Origin: Ursus arctos
Lineage: Eukaryota; Chordata; Mammalia; Carnivora; Ursidae
Direction of reading: 5' to 3'
DNA: 64,000 nucleotides
Assembly (NCBI RefSeq): GCF_023065955.2
Contig: NW_026622764.1
Span: 78,733,333-78,797,332 of the forward strand
The notes under the pieces are model-generated. The model had not been told where the DNA came from, did not search any database, and was given only the letters and a program-made list of their open reading frames with translations. This document shows, in pieces, positions 24,061 through 35,039 of this stretch; within the stretch, counting starts at the first letter, position 1, and the number at the start of each line of letters is the position of its first letter. Position numbers and translations under genes: made by a program.

Positions 24061-25010
24061 TGTGTCAGCCTTTCGGAATAAGCACTCCTCTGGACTGTTC
24101 CTGCTTACGCTATTTTTGCCCTTATACTAATGAAATATGGAAGGAACATATTGGAACATAATTATAGTTTTACTAATTTCTTATGAGAAATATGTCTTCG
24201 ATTTCGTATTTTTAAAACAGCCACCGTACTACAGGAATCTGTGTGTAAACGAAGACACGAGGGTGTGCTGGTGGTTTGTGACTCGGTCCTGGCTGTGATG
24301 CTCGATGGTGACTACTGAAGGCAAGGCTCAGCACCGTAGCCAGGGCTGGTGTGGTGGCCGCAGTCGAAGTGCTATCCGACCGAATGGCGAGGGAGCCCGG
24401 CCTGGAACATCCCAGGGACGGTCGCAGCACAGCACGTCCCAGCCCCGCCAGCCAGAGCACCAAGTACAGGTCGCCAACGAGGACACTGCGCTCGCTCTGC
24501 TGATCACTGTTTCCAAAGCTCTGCATTCATTAGGTCGTAATAAAGCATTTTGCAAATGAGGGAATTAAAACACAAAGAAGTTGATAAGCCTTCAAGATCA
24601 CGCTACTAGGAAACCCACTCAGGATTCAAACCCCAACATCCGGCGTCGGAGCGCATGCAATTCTCGGATTTAGTTTTCCCAGAACAGCTATAGCTGCTTG
24701 TGTGACATTGATAGGACCCACGAGTTCCTTGCCTGAGCTGAGAGTCAGTGAGTCTGCCTTGAAGAGTGGTGGAGGAACCTGTGATGCAGGCTGGGATGGG
24801 TCCTTTGGAAGGGCCTGGAGAAAGCAGGACAACCCTGTGGGCCTGTACTCAGCAGAAAGCCCGGGGAGTTTACCTTGACGACCAAGCAGAGGAATAACCT
24901 GATATGGAGGGACACTCAGTACATACAGTTCCTAAAGACACTGCCGGGCATATCTGTAAGAACTCAGAGTAGGTTAAAGTAGTGGCAAGGGACATGGTTT
25001 CTGGTAAGCT
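24061..25010. other. Intergenic region upstream of FAM168B, MIR remnant at about 24535-24640
   Basis: No gene recognised. TTTTGCAAATGAGGGAATTA ... CTCAGGATTCAAACCCCAAC is an antisense MIR pattern. ORFs near 24212-24559 overlap on both strands and look like chance. Confidence 0.5.
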
Positions 25011-25022
25011 GTAAATGTTGAC

Positions 25023-25285
25023 TTTTTTTTTTTCCTAAGATTTATTGGGGGGGTGGGCTGAGGGAGAGGAAGAGACATCTTCAAGTAGGCTCCCTGCTGA
25101 ACTGGGCTGGATCCCAGAAACCCCAGACTTGAGCAGAAATCAAGAGTTGCCTGCTTAAGGCACTAAGCCATCCAGGCGCTTCTGAAGATTTTATTTTTTA
25201 GTAATATCTACACCCAAAGTGAGGCTGAACTTACAACCCCAAGATCAAGAGTAGCATGCTCCACTAACTGAACCAGTTAGAAGCC
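25023..25285 (-). mobile_element. Head-to-tail pair of SINEs within one TSD
   Basis: Antisense long-type SINE (25023-25181) directly followed by an antisense short-type SINE (25182-25285). TAAATGTTGAC flanks the whole pair (from 25011 and from 25286). Confidence 0.88.
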
Positions 25286-26153
25286 CTAAATGTTGACAGT
25301 TTTAAGTAAGATTATGTTACTCTTTAAAAATCCATTACCATATAAACGCTATGGCGATTCAATTCCCACCTTTTTCCACTTTAAAATACATGAGTAAGTT
25401 CTATAACAAAAAAAATTTTTCCCTTTTCTCTTGACTGCTTCAATTTCACTGCCCCCACAGAATTTTGCCCTAATATACTTGGTTTGTTGTTGTTTTTTTT
25501 TTGATCACTTGTATCTGTTCAGGATAGCTAGGAAATGCTCCAGTACAACAAACCCAAAATTTCAGTATCTTCACACAACAGAATTTTATTTCCAACATAC
25601 GCATCAGGTCAAAAACAGGTCGGATCACCTGAAAAACTACACAAACAATAAGAGAATTCAGTGACAAGCAATAATCAAAATGAAAAATATATATATAGCT
25701 ATCATGCGTCTAGTTAACCAGTTAAATTAAATTACAATACAATTAAATTATACAAAATATCAATATTATACAAGGAATATATAAATATAATGATATAATG
25801 CCAGCAATAAACTTATATAAGAATTGCACAAGATCTATGTGAATAAAACTTTAAATAATTCCTGAATGGCACAAAAGAACACTTAAACACATGGAGAAAA
25901 ACATCATATCCTTGGATGAGTACATTTAACATCAAAAAGATGTCAATGCTCCCTAAATTAATTTATAAATTTAAATACAATTCCTATGAAACACCAATAA
26001 TTACTTTTAACTAGAGGAAGTGATTCTAATTTACATATGGGAAAAAATCAAAAAGAGTCAAAAGAAATAATCTTCCAGGAAAACTTTGAAAATAAAGAGT
26101 AATAGGGTGGTGGCTGGTTACTAGATAAGAAAACATATTTAAAAGCCTTAACG

Positions 26154-26336
26154 AGGCACCTGGATGGCTCAGTTGGTTAAGCATCTGCCTTCAGCTCAGG
26201 TCCTGATCCCAGGGTTCTGGGATAGACCCCTGAATCCTCCTCACTCAGTGGGGAGTCTGCTTCTCCCTCTCCCTCTAGCCCTCAACCCCTGCTCTTGCTC
26301 TCTCTCTCAAATAAATAAAATCTTAAAAAAAAAAAA
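26154..26336 (+). mobile_element. Carnivore SINE, first of a tandem pair
   Basis: Preceded by AAAAGCCTTAACGAGG (26141) and followed by AAAAGCCTCAATAAGG (26337). Confidence 0.93.
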
Positions 26337-26349
26337 AAAAGCCTCAATA

Positions 26350-26544
26350 AGGAACACCTGGGTGGCTAAGTGGGTAAAGGGTCTGCCTTCAGCTCAGGTT
26401 GTGATCCCACGGTCCTGGGATCAAGCCCCATGACCAGCTCCCCATTCAGCGAGGAGTTGGCTTCTTCCTCTTGCTCTCCATCTGCCCTGCTCATATTCTC
26501 TTCCTCTCTCAAATAAATAAATAAAATCTTTAAAAAATAATAAT
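26350..26544 (+). mobile_element. Carnivore SINE, second of a tandem pair
   Basis: Same orientation and same target. A third target copy, AAAGTCTCAGTAAA, starts at 26545. Confidence 0.93.
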
Positions 26545-26854
26545 AAAGTCTCAGTAAATAAAGCAGTGTGTCATTGATGCATGAATAGACAGACCAATGA
26601 TATATAACAGAAAACCCAGAAATACACCCCAATGATTTTGGAAATCACCAAGGATAAAGATGGATCATTCAATAAATGCTATTGGGACGAAAATATAGCC
26701 ACCTGAAAAAACATAAAATTGGGTCCATACCTTACACCATACCGGAGTGAAATCCAAATCAAAAAAGGTACAAATGTGTAACAGTGGAATCATAAAAGGA
26801 CAAGAAGAAAACATGGGGAAAATCCTTTTTAATCTCAGAGTAAAGAAGGCCTTT

Positions 26855-27029
26855 TTTTTTTTAAGATTTATTTATTTGAGAGAGAGCAAGAGCAAAGGAG
26901 CACAAGCAGGGGGGAGGGGCAGAGGGAGAGGAAGAAACGGGGAGCCCGATGCTGGACTCGATTCCAGGACGCCAGGATCATGACCTGAGGGGAAAGCAGA
27001 CACTTAACCGACTGAGCACCCAGGTGCCC
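26855..27029 (-). mobile_element. Carnivore SINE, exact 14-bp TSD
   Basis: TAAAGAAGGCCTTT at 26841-26854 and 27030-27043. Confidence 0.96.
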
Positions 27030-27771
27030 TAAAGAAGGCCTTTCTAACTCCTGCTCAAAATCCAGAAGCCATGACTATGAAAAATATTGGTTTGGCAAAA
27101 AGCACCATGAACATAGTCAAAAGACAGATGATTAACAAGGAATAAATAGTTCCAACACATGTGATAGACAAAGGGATAATCTCCCTAGCATAAAGGAATT
27201 TCAAAAGTTAGTAAGAAGTCCTACAAGCCAGTAAAAAACAATGATGAAAGTTCACAGAAAAGAAAGTAAATAGCTCTTAATCCTATAAAAAAATTCAATC
27301 TTACTCATTAAGAGAAAAATGCAAGTTAAAACCTTTGATATAGCATTTCCCCCTATTTGATTGGCACATATCCAAAAAAATTGATGGTACACTATATTGA
27401 TGTGGCTGTGGGGAAGCAGGCACACTGCTGGACTGGAGAAAGGACTGTTTGGTGATGTATTGTGAGAAGTATACACGAAACATTTGACCCAACAATTCCA
27501 CTCCTGGGAATTTGTCTATAGAGATGCTCTCTGGGGTATAAAATGAAATAGGTGCAAGCTTATTCATTGCAGCATTGTTGTGAGTAGCAAAATATTGGAA
27601 ACAACCCTAGTGTCCATCAATAGGGGACTGATTTACTGACTGGTCTCCATACAATAAATTACCCTCTAACTCAAGAAACAAATAAGCAACCTTTCTATAT
27701 GTTGAAATGGGAATATCATTAGGGTACTGTCAAATGAACAAAGCAAAGGATAGAACTGTTCTTATAGGCTG

Positions 27772-28151
27772 AATTGTGTTCTCCCACTTTTAACTCATAT
27801 GTGGAAGCCCTAACCCCCAGTACTTCAGAATCTGTATTTGCAGATAGGGCCTTTAAAGAAATACTTAGGTTAAAATAAGGTCAGTGGGATAGGCCCTAAT
27901 CCAATCTGATTGATGTCTTTATAAGAAGAGGAGATTAGGACACAGACAACACAGATGACTGGACAGCCGTGTGAGGACACAGTGAGAAGGTGATCATCTA
28001 CAAGCCACAGAGAAAGACATCCGGAGAATCTAACCCTGCTGGCACCATGATCTTGGACGTCTAGCCTCCAGAACTGGGAGAACATAAATTGTTGTTGTCT
28101 AAGCTGTTTTGTCTGAGGTATTTGTTATGGCAGCCCTAGTCAACTAATACA
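27772..28151 (+). mobile_element. Solo MaLR LTR (MLT1-like)
   Basis: GGCTGAATTGTGTTCTCCCA ... ATAAGAAGAGGAGATTAGGA ... CTAGCCTCCAGAACTGGGAG ... GGCAGCCCTAGTCAACTAAT is the classic MaLR LTR order, about 380 bp. No internal retroviral genes. Confidence 0.85.
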
Positions 28152-28234
28152 ACTGGGTTAAAGAACATTGTGTAAAAAGGGGAGATGAAAATACATATTA
28201 GTATTTACTTGTGTACAAATACAGAAATAACTTC

Positions 28235-28423
28235 TGGGGCGCCTGGGTGGCACAGTTGGTTAAGTGTCTGGCTCTTGGTTTTGGTTCAGGTCATGATCTC
28301 AGGGTCCTGGGATCAAGCCCCCCATCAGGCTCCAAGCATGGAGTCTGCTTGAGACTCTCTCTGCCTCTGCCACTTGTGCTCTCTCTCTCTCTAAAAATAA
28401 GTAAATAAAATCTTTAAAAAAAA
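28235..28423 (+). mobile_element. Carnivore SINE, long TSD
   Basis: ACAAATACAGAA-TAA-TTCT flanks (28214-28234 and 28424-28444) match over about 21 bp with two differences. Confidence 0.96.
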
Positions 28424-28624
28424 AACAAATACAGAATTAATTTCTAAAATCCGAGAAACTAGCAGTTGTGATTACCTTTAGGCCAGGGACAGAGTGGGCC
28501 CTGAGCAAATGGGGGACAGGGGTGAGAAGAATAATTTTCAAGGTTTGTTTTTCTTTTGAAATATATGAATGTATCACATAGGCTAAAATTAAATTATAAA
28601 TAAATAAAAATCTAATATACTTCC

Positions 28625-28860
28625 TGGACTGTAAAATGATATAATCATTTTGGAAAAAGATCTGGTTGTTTCTTAAAAAACTAAACACACGCATGTCCTA
28701 TCACCTAATAAATTGTAGGTATCTGCCAAAGAGAGTTGAAAACATACATCCAGGCAAAGGAATTTTACAAAAATGTTTATAACAGTTTTATTCATAATAG
28801 CTAAAAATTGAAAAAAGTACACACAAATATCATCAGGAGAATAGCTGAACAAACTTGGTA
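28625..28860 (+). mobile_element. Old LINE-1 fragment
   Basis: AATCATTTTGGAAAAAGATC ... CAGTTTTATTCATAATAGCT, ORF2 C-terminal pattern. Confidence 0.7.
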
Positions 28861-29262
28861 GGGTGCCTGGGGTCTGCTTACAATGACCTGTACTGGCTCC
28901 TGAAAGCCTAAGGATACATTTTCAGGAATTTAGCAAGACATTTGGCAAGACGGACATTATTAACAGTTGTAGACATTTGATATTAAAAACAAAAAAAAAT
29001 TCAAAAACTTATCCTTTCCTAATTTTTGTGTTTTGTTGTTGCCTGTGCCCTGAGGCTCTTTGCTGCTGTTGGAACTGCCTGGTGGAAATATTCTGTAACA
29101 CTAGGCTACGGGGCTTCCTTTCCCGCCTCTCCTCCGTGAGGTCACGTTGTAGCCTGAAATCAACCATGGTCAGATTATCTACACCATGCAACTTGTCCAG
29201 TAATACTAATCAGGGCTTGATTTATTGTTTGCTAATTTTATAGGCTTAAGAATATGATAGAG

Positions 29263-29463
29263 AGGGGCGCCTGGGTGGCACAGCGGTTAAGCATCTGCCT
29301 TCGGCTCAGGGTGTGATCCCGGCGTCATGGGATCGAGCCCCACATCAGGCTCCTCCGCTATGAGCCTGCTTCTTCCTCTCCCACTCCCCCTGCTTGTGTT
29401 CCCTCTCTCGCTGGCTGTCTCTCTCTCTGTTGAATAAATAAATAAAATCTTTTAAAAAAAATA
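29263..29463 (+). mobile_element. Young carnivore SINE (bear-like subfamily)
   Basis: GGGGCGCCTGGGTGGCACAG and CTCCGCTATGAGCCTGCTTC are the diagnostic variants I associate with bears. Confidence 0.95.
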
Positions 29464-29686
29464 AAGAGTATGAACTTGAACTTCTTTATAGTATCACATT
29501 TCACTCCAGAAGGGTTACACCAATCTACCGTTGCACAAACACTGTACCACTGACTGTCTCATCAACTCCTTATATTGAGCATTTCATTAAAAATCTTTTA
29601 AAATTTGATCACTAAAAATCTATTTCATTTGTTTTAATTTGCATTTATTAGATTACAGGCAAGATTCATTTAAAAATGTTTGTTGC

Positions 29687-29883
29687 GGGGCGCCTGGGGG
29701 GCTCAGTAGTTTACATCTAACTCTTGATTTCTGCTCAGGTCATGATCTCAGGGTCAAGAGATCGAGCTCTGTGTCTGCATCTGTGTCAGGTTCTGCCCCT
29801 GGATGGACATGCAGCCTGCTTTGCCTACCACTCCCTCCCCACTGCGTTCTCATTTTCTCTCTCTCTATAAAAAAAAAAGAAAA
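29687..29883 (+). mobile_element. Carnivore SINE
   Basis: TSD AAAATGTTTGTTGC (29673-29686) and AAAATGTTCGTTGC (29884-29897). Confidence 0.95.
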
Positions 29884-30179
29884 AAAATGTTCGTTGCATT
29901 TGCTTTTTCTCTTATGTGAATGATTTACTCATACATTTTTTTGCCTGTTTTTGTACTGGAGTCTGACTGTTTTTCTTGCCAATCTATTTGAACTCATTCT
30001 ACATAAAAATTGAGGGGTTAATAGGAAAATAGCACTGTTTTCTGTTCACTATCTAGCTGGAGGCAAAGTTTTTAAGAGTACACAATTTTTGGTTTGGTTT
30101 TGGTTCAGCACATAGGATTGAACATAGGAATCTACTTCCCTTCCCTTCCAAACCCTATTTAGGCAAAAGAAAAAGTATT

Positions 30180-30183
<4 letters not shown>

Positions 30184-30227
<44 letters not shown>

Positions 30228-30345
30228 GTAGGCTCCATGCCCAGCATAGAGCCCAATGTGGGGCTCTAACTCAAGACCCCAAGATCAAGACCTGAGCTGA
30301 GATCAAGAGTCAGATGCTCAACCGACTGAGCCACTCAGGCATCCC
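30184..30345 (-). mobile_element. Carnivore SINE with (ATT)n tail
   Basis: Antisense SINE ending GAGCCACTCAGGCATCCCGC. Its A-tail side is a (TTA)n repeat at about 30184-30226. Confidence 0.92.
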
Positions 30346-31090
30346 GCAAAAACAAAAGTATTTTTAAAAGAATGAGTCCTGAATAGTCCTGGAAAATAAG
30401 TTAAGGGTATGATCAGTTAACCAGACATTTAGAGACAGTTGAGCATGATAGAAAGCAATTGGGTTTGGCACACTTTGGTCTTCTATTCTCTCCTTAGAGT
30501 TCTATGAAATAGATACTAGGTGTTTAAAAATAATAAGCAACACAGCTGGCTGAAGCAGTAGTAGAGGCTTGGGGGAGGAGAGGGACTCACTTTCATGTGG
30601 ATGGTTTAAAGAGTCAGAGCAGGTGTGAGGTCAGGAGGGGGAAGGGTGGTGAGAAATAGGCCTGTAAACAGGGACAGTGACAGCAGGCTGCCCGTGCCAC
30701 AGCTGTGCCCCATCTCTCTTCCCCATTCTTGTGTGCATGGACAGTTTCATGTTTATAGTGGGCAAAAACACAACCGCTCTCCTCAAAAGAAATGGGCTCA
30801 ACTATCTGAAGAAAGATAACACTTTTCAGCAGATGTTGAGGGCAAAATAAAATCAAATTTAAACATGCAAAAACTCATTATTTCCTACCCAATAAAGAAA
30901 GTTTCAGAATTTCCTTCTAAGAACAGCAAAGGTGCAGTGAGCAGAGTGGAAGAGCTTCCTAGTCCTGGACTAGGCTCGGCTTTGCCTTGACCGAAGAGCC
31001 AAGTCTGTTTCTCACTAGGATTCTCATTCTAAATGATGTGGGGTGCGGCATGGAAGGGCATGACATATTATTTCATGTCCTATTAATTTT
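30346..31090. other. Intergenic, no gene recognised
   Basis: Short opposing ORFs at about 30614-30856 overlap each other and show no domain; nothing else seen. Confidence 0.5.
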
Positions 31091-31091
31091 T

Positions 31092-31372
31092 ATAAAGTTT
31101 ATTTATTTATTTTAAACGATTTTTAAAAGATTTATGTATTTCTTTGAGAGAGTGAGAGCATGAGCAGGGGGGAGGGGCAGTGTGAGAGGGAGAAGCGGAC
31201 TCCCCCCTGACCTTGGGATCACAACCTGAGCTGAAGGCAGAAGCTTAAGGGACTGAGCCACCCAGGCGCCCCTTTTTATTTATTTTAGTAATCTCTATAC
31301 CCAGCATGGGGCTTGAACTCATAACCACGAGAGCACAAGTCACATGCTCTACTGGCTGAGCCAGCCAGGGAC
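31092..31372 (-). mobile_element. Head-to-tail pair of SINEs within one TSD
   Basis: Antisense long SINE (to about 31272, ending CCACCCAGGCGCCCC) then short SINE. Flanks ATGTCCTATT (about 31076) and ATGTCTTATT (about 31376). Confidence 0.88.
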
Positions 31373-31387
31373 CCTATGTCTTATTTA

Positions 31388-32109
31388 GATTTTCTTTTTT
31401 AACAACAAAAAAAACTTACACTTTCTTTCAATTTCAGTACTAGTAATTAGGGCAAAAAAGGGAGCGGGGCTAATCAGCACATAATTTGGTTTGATTGAGC
31501 TGAGGACCACAAATTCTATAGTGCCATGGAGCCAGGGGACTGATGAATGCAGAGTCCCAGTGTATCTCCTTGAAACCCCATTTCAATTCTCGGTCACAGG
31601 CCACATACTCAGTATTGGCAGATGTGCGGCTGGACATTAGGTGTTCTTACCCACAGTTGGCCTTCTTCCTCCTATATTTTTCTTGTCAGCAAACTTGGAC
31701 AGAAAGCCCATTTTACTGGGCACTGCTCCTTGTGAGAGTGCCCTGCAACCATCCTCCAATCCAAATGCATCACTGGGTCCGGTGGCAGAAAGTTGGGTGT
31801 GCTGGGGTCAAAATGACTTAGGTGATTTGCGAGCATGTCAGAACACTCCAGAGAAGACTTTCATTTACCTCCATTTATGAAATCCCAGGAGTCCAGGATG
31901 ATTAGGATCTGAACATTGCTGTTTGTCATATCACCAGTGACTGGTACACTATGATTTTTCAATTCATATTTATTGAATTGTGTTTGTAACTATGCACAAG
32001 GTATGGTGCTGGTGAGTGCTTATGAGCTTTTCTACCTATGGTAAAATTGTGTATTAATAGCCTAAGAGAACTATTTTGACCTGAATTCGTGTTAAAGAGA
32101 TTGGAGAAT
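31388..32109. other. Intergenic, no gene recognised
   Basis: Overlapping ORFs at 31543-31880 in two frames, no domain. No repeats recognised. Confidence 0.45.
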
Positions 32110-32110
32110 T

Positions 32111-32112
32111 GA

Positions 32113-32164
<52 letters not shown>

Positions 32165-32167
32165 AAA
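32111..32167 (+). repeat. (GAAA)n microsatellite
   Basis: Roughly 14 uninterrupted GAAA units. Translates as an artefactual poly-KERK ORF. Confidence 0.97.
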
Positions 32168-32272
32168 GCAAGCCAATTTTACTAAACCAGAAAACTTACT
32201 AGAAGATATTTCCTGCTTCAGCTCCTGGAACATCTACATAAACCAAACTGGATTCAAATATTACTCTTTTCT

Positions 32273-32420
32273 GGGGCACCTGGGTGGCTCAATTGGTTAA
32301 GCGGCCAACTCTTATTTCAGCTTAGGTCTTGATCTCAGGGTTGTGAGTTTAAGCCCTGTGTTGGGCTCCATGCTGGGCGTGGAGCCTACTTTAAAAAAAA
32401 AATCTATCTATCTATCTATC
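32273..32420 (+). mobile_element. Short carnivore SINE with (TATC)n tail
   Basis: GGGGCACCTGGGTGGCTCAA to GGAGCCTACTTTAAAAAAAA, then TCTATCTATC. Confidence 0.93.
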
Positions 32421-33575
32421 AAGTGTTAAGTGATTAATTGAAGAAAATTTGGAAAATACAGAAGTATGAAGAAGGAATAAGTCATCCATAGACCCATCAC
32501 TTGAAGGCAATGTTTGTGTATTTTTGAACACTCCAAATCCAAGCCTTGAAAGATACCTAAAACTAACACAGAAGATAGGGCTAGTCTTATTGCTTTACTA
32601 AGAGAGGGTCAGGAACTTCAATGATGTCAGGCAATTTGCTCAAGCTCATCCTTGGATACTGGGACAAGGAAGAATTCTAGACGACTCCAATCTCTGAACT
32701 CTCAATTGACTAAGTCATGCAATTTTGCAAAAGATTAGATTGGAAGGCATCACAATATTTCCCACCCTGAATTTCTTTTCAGAGAGGAGCTGGGTTAAGA
32801 CAGGAGCTCTTGCCATCACGGTTTGGAGTTTTGAAGACCATTAACTACAGGCCTTCCCAAAGTTGTTGTTGTTGTTGTTGTATTTAAATGTGTGTTTGTA
32901 TGTGTGTGTAGAGAAAGAGAGAGAGAAAGAGAGTGAAAGTTCACATGCAAATGTTAAAAATGAGAAAGTGGTCCCAAAATGGAGTCATTTGTGCAAAATT
33001 CCACACTACCAAAAAAAGATTTAATACCTAATCTAATTGTAGTTTCAACCTCCCAGGAATAACCTTTAGCCAGACAACAGGGAATTGCCTGGTAAGCAAA
33101 ATGAGATAATCCTCTTGACAGACCCCTTTTGATCTCTTTAGGAAGGCAAACTTTCCTGAAACAATGCATTCTTTGCTAATAACTTTCTTTTCCTATCCTC
33201 TTTCCACCTTTAAAAACCTTTCCTTTCCTACAGCTCATTGGAGCTCCTTTCTATTTGCTAGATGTGATGCTGCCCAATTCATGGAATCATTGAATAAAAT
33301 CAATTTGATCTTTAAATTTACTCAATTAAATGTTCACTATTTATCACAGAAAAGAAAACAAATCTTAAGCGTACAGCTCAGTAAATGTTTACAAAATTCA
33401 CCCTTCAGGAGTAGGGTTGTGGGAGGCTCCCTCAGGCCACTTCCCAAGAAGGGTCCCTACCCTGAGCCCAGAGGCTCCACAGGGGCTTAAGAGCATCTTA
33501 AAAGTTTAGCAGTAAAGATTACTAACATTTCCCTTTTCTCCTCCATTGTCTTTTTTTTTAAACAAATTTTTTATT
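32421..33575. other. Intergenic, no gene recognised
   Basis: Contains (GTT)n at about 32863-32880 and a GT/GA-rich tract at 32888-32935. The ORF at 33164-33490 has no recognisable domain. Confidence 0.5.
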
Positions 33576-33589
33576 TTGGAATAATTTTA

Positions 33590-33751
33590 TTTTTTTAAGA
33601 TTTATTTATTTATTTGAGAGGGAGAGCACAAACAAGGGGAGTAGGAGAGGGATAAGCAGGCTCCCTGCAATGCAGAGCTCCACCCAGGACCCTGGGATCA
33701 GGACCTGAGTGGAAGGCAGATTCTTAACTGACTGAGCCACTCAGGTGCCCC
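33590..33751 (-). mobile_element. Carnivore SINE, exact 13-bp TSD
   Basis: TGGAATAATTTTA at 33577-33589 and 33752-33764. Confidence 0.96.
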
Positions 33752-33764
33752 TGGAATAATTTTA

Positions 33765-34690
33765 AATTTGCAGAAAAGTTAGTATACTCTTCACTCAGTT
33801 TCCTGTAATGTTTATGTCTTACATAATCATGGTGCGATTATCAAAACTAAAAATCACAAGCAATTATTATTAATTAAAATCAAGAGTTGATTTGGAATTT
33901 ACCAATTTTTTCGCTAACATCCTTTTTTTCTGTTCCAGGATTTCACCCTGGATCCCCCATTGCATCTGACAGTTTCTCAGTCTTCCCTTGTTTTTCATGA
34001 CCTTTACAGTTTTGAGGAGTTCTGGTGCAGTAGTTTTCGGAATATCCATCAGTTAGGATTTGTCTGATGTTTTTCTCATGGTTAGATTGGGACTATAAAT
34101 TTTTTGGAAGGAAGACCACAGGAAAAGTGACCTTTTCATTACATCATGTCAAGGGTAAATATTATCAACATGGCTTACCATGGCTGATACCAACCTTGAT
34201 GACATAGTTGAGTAGTGTTTGTCAGATTTCTCCACTGTAAAGTTATTTTCCCCCCTTCTCACACTCTTTGGGAGGAAGTAATTATGCAAATTCGGGGTGT
34301 GTGGGTGGAGATTAATACCTACTCTGGATTGGGTATGATTTATTAGAATGCCTCTATAAAAAAGACTTCTCTCTTCTCCCTATTAATTAACCATTTACTT
34401 ACAAAAGAATGGACTCTATTAGTTTTATACTCTAAATTATAATCTAATACTACATAATTTATTTTGGTACTCAAATTGTTCCAGATTTGGCCATGGGGAG
34501 CTCTTTCAGGTTGATTCCTTTGTCCTTTGACATGCCTCCATGATTTTACTTTTTGAGCATTCCTTTCTTCTGGCGCTACACCAGGCTCCAGACTGAGGTT
34601 GTACTTTCCCTGCCACAGCTCTAGACCCATTCATTTTTCTAAAGAGCCCTGGCTCCTTTTATTGGAGGATGGCATTTGGACGAAGACCAA
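33765..34690 (-). mobile_element. Ancient LINE-1-type remnant abutting the PLEKHB2 promoter
   Basis: GACAGTTTCTCAGTCTTCCC ... TTTTTCATGACCTTTACAGT ... CCCTGCCACAGCTCTAGACC ... AGAGCCCTGGCTCCTTTTAT is an antisense old-L1 pattern known from many mammalian introns. Subfamily uncertain. Confidence 0.6.
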
Positions 34691-34859
34691 GATGCAAACA
34701 ATTCCTTTTCAGTTGAAAATTAAACCTCCACGTAAGCAGAGTTGAGGACGCCTCAAGACCCTCCTCTTCCTCCTGCGACTACCCAGGTTCCGCGATGGCT
34801 CCCGCGACTATTCCAAGCATGCCCCGCGCGGCCGGGCGCATGCGCGTCGGGGCGGTGTG

Positions 34860-34978
34860 GCGTTGGACAGCGGCCCGGACGTAAACGTGAGGCAGTCGGA
34901 GTAGAGGAACCCCAGCTGCGTCCTTGGGCTCCCGCGCCCGGCTTCGGTGCTCCGCGGCGGCGGCCCGAGAGTTTGTAG
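34860..34978 (+). other. PLEKHB2: Putative PLEKHB2 exon 1, non-coding
   Basis: A donor-like GTTTGTAG|GTAAATG at 34978/34979 lies about 130 bp downstream of the NRF1 palindrome in the CpG island, and the next PLEKHB2 exon carries only 8 nt before its ATG, so a 5' UTR exon is required upstream. The 5' boundary is a guess. Other GT sites in the island, or around 36.37 kb, could be used instead. Confidence 0.45.
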
Positions 34979-35039
34979 GTAAATGTGTCCGTTCCGTCCG
35001 CGCTGCCCCAGGCCCCCTTCTGCTCCCCAGCCCCCAGAG

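Larger units (their letters stand above)
25680..28612 (+). mobile_element. Old LINE-1 dismembered by at least five later insertions
   Basis: ORF2 and 3' UTR sequence in order (AACACATGGAGAAAAACATC; GGATCATTCAATAAATGCTA; ATTCCACTCCTGGGAATTTG; CACATAGGCTAAAATTAAAT), interrupted by SINEs and an MLT1-like LTR. The left limit is uncertain. Confidence 0.7.

Noticed and set aside
23066..24081. Long ORFs on both strands (up to 306 aa) in the FAM168B CpG island
   Set aside because: They overlap in nearly all frames, are Arg/Pro/Ala/Gly-rich, have no domains, and follow from few stop codons in GC-rich DNA.
27772..28151. Endogenous retrovirus with genes
   Set aside because: Only a solo MaLR-type LTR is present; no gag, pol or env sequence adjoins it.
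32109..32300. Lys/Glu/Arg repeat protein and its Phe/Leu/Ser-rich opposite-strand ORF
   Set aside because: Both are translations of a (GAAA)n microsatellite.
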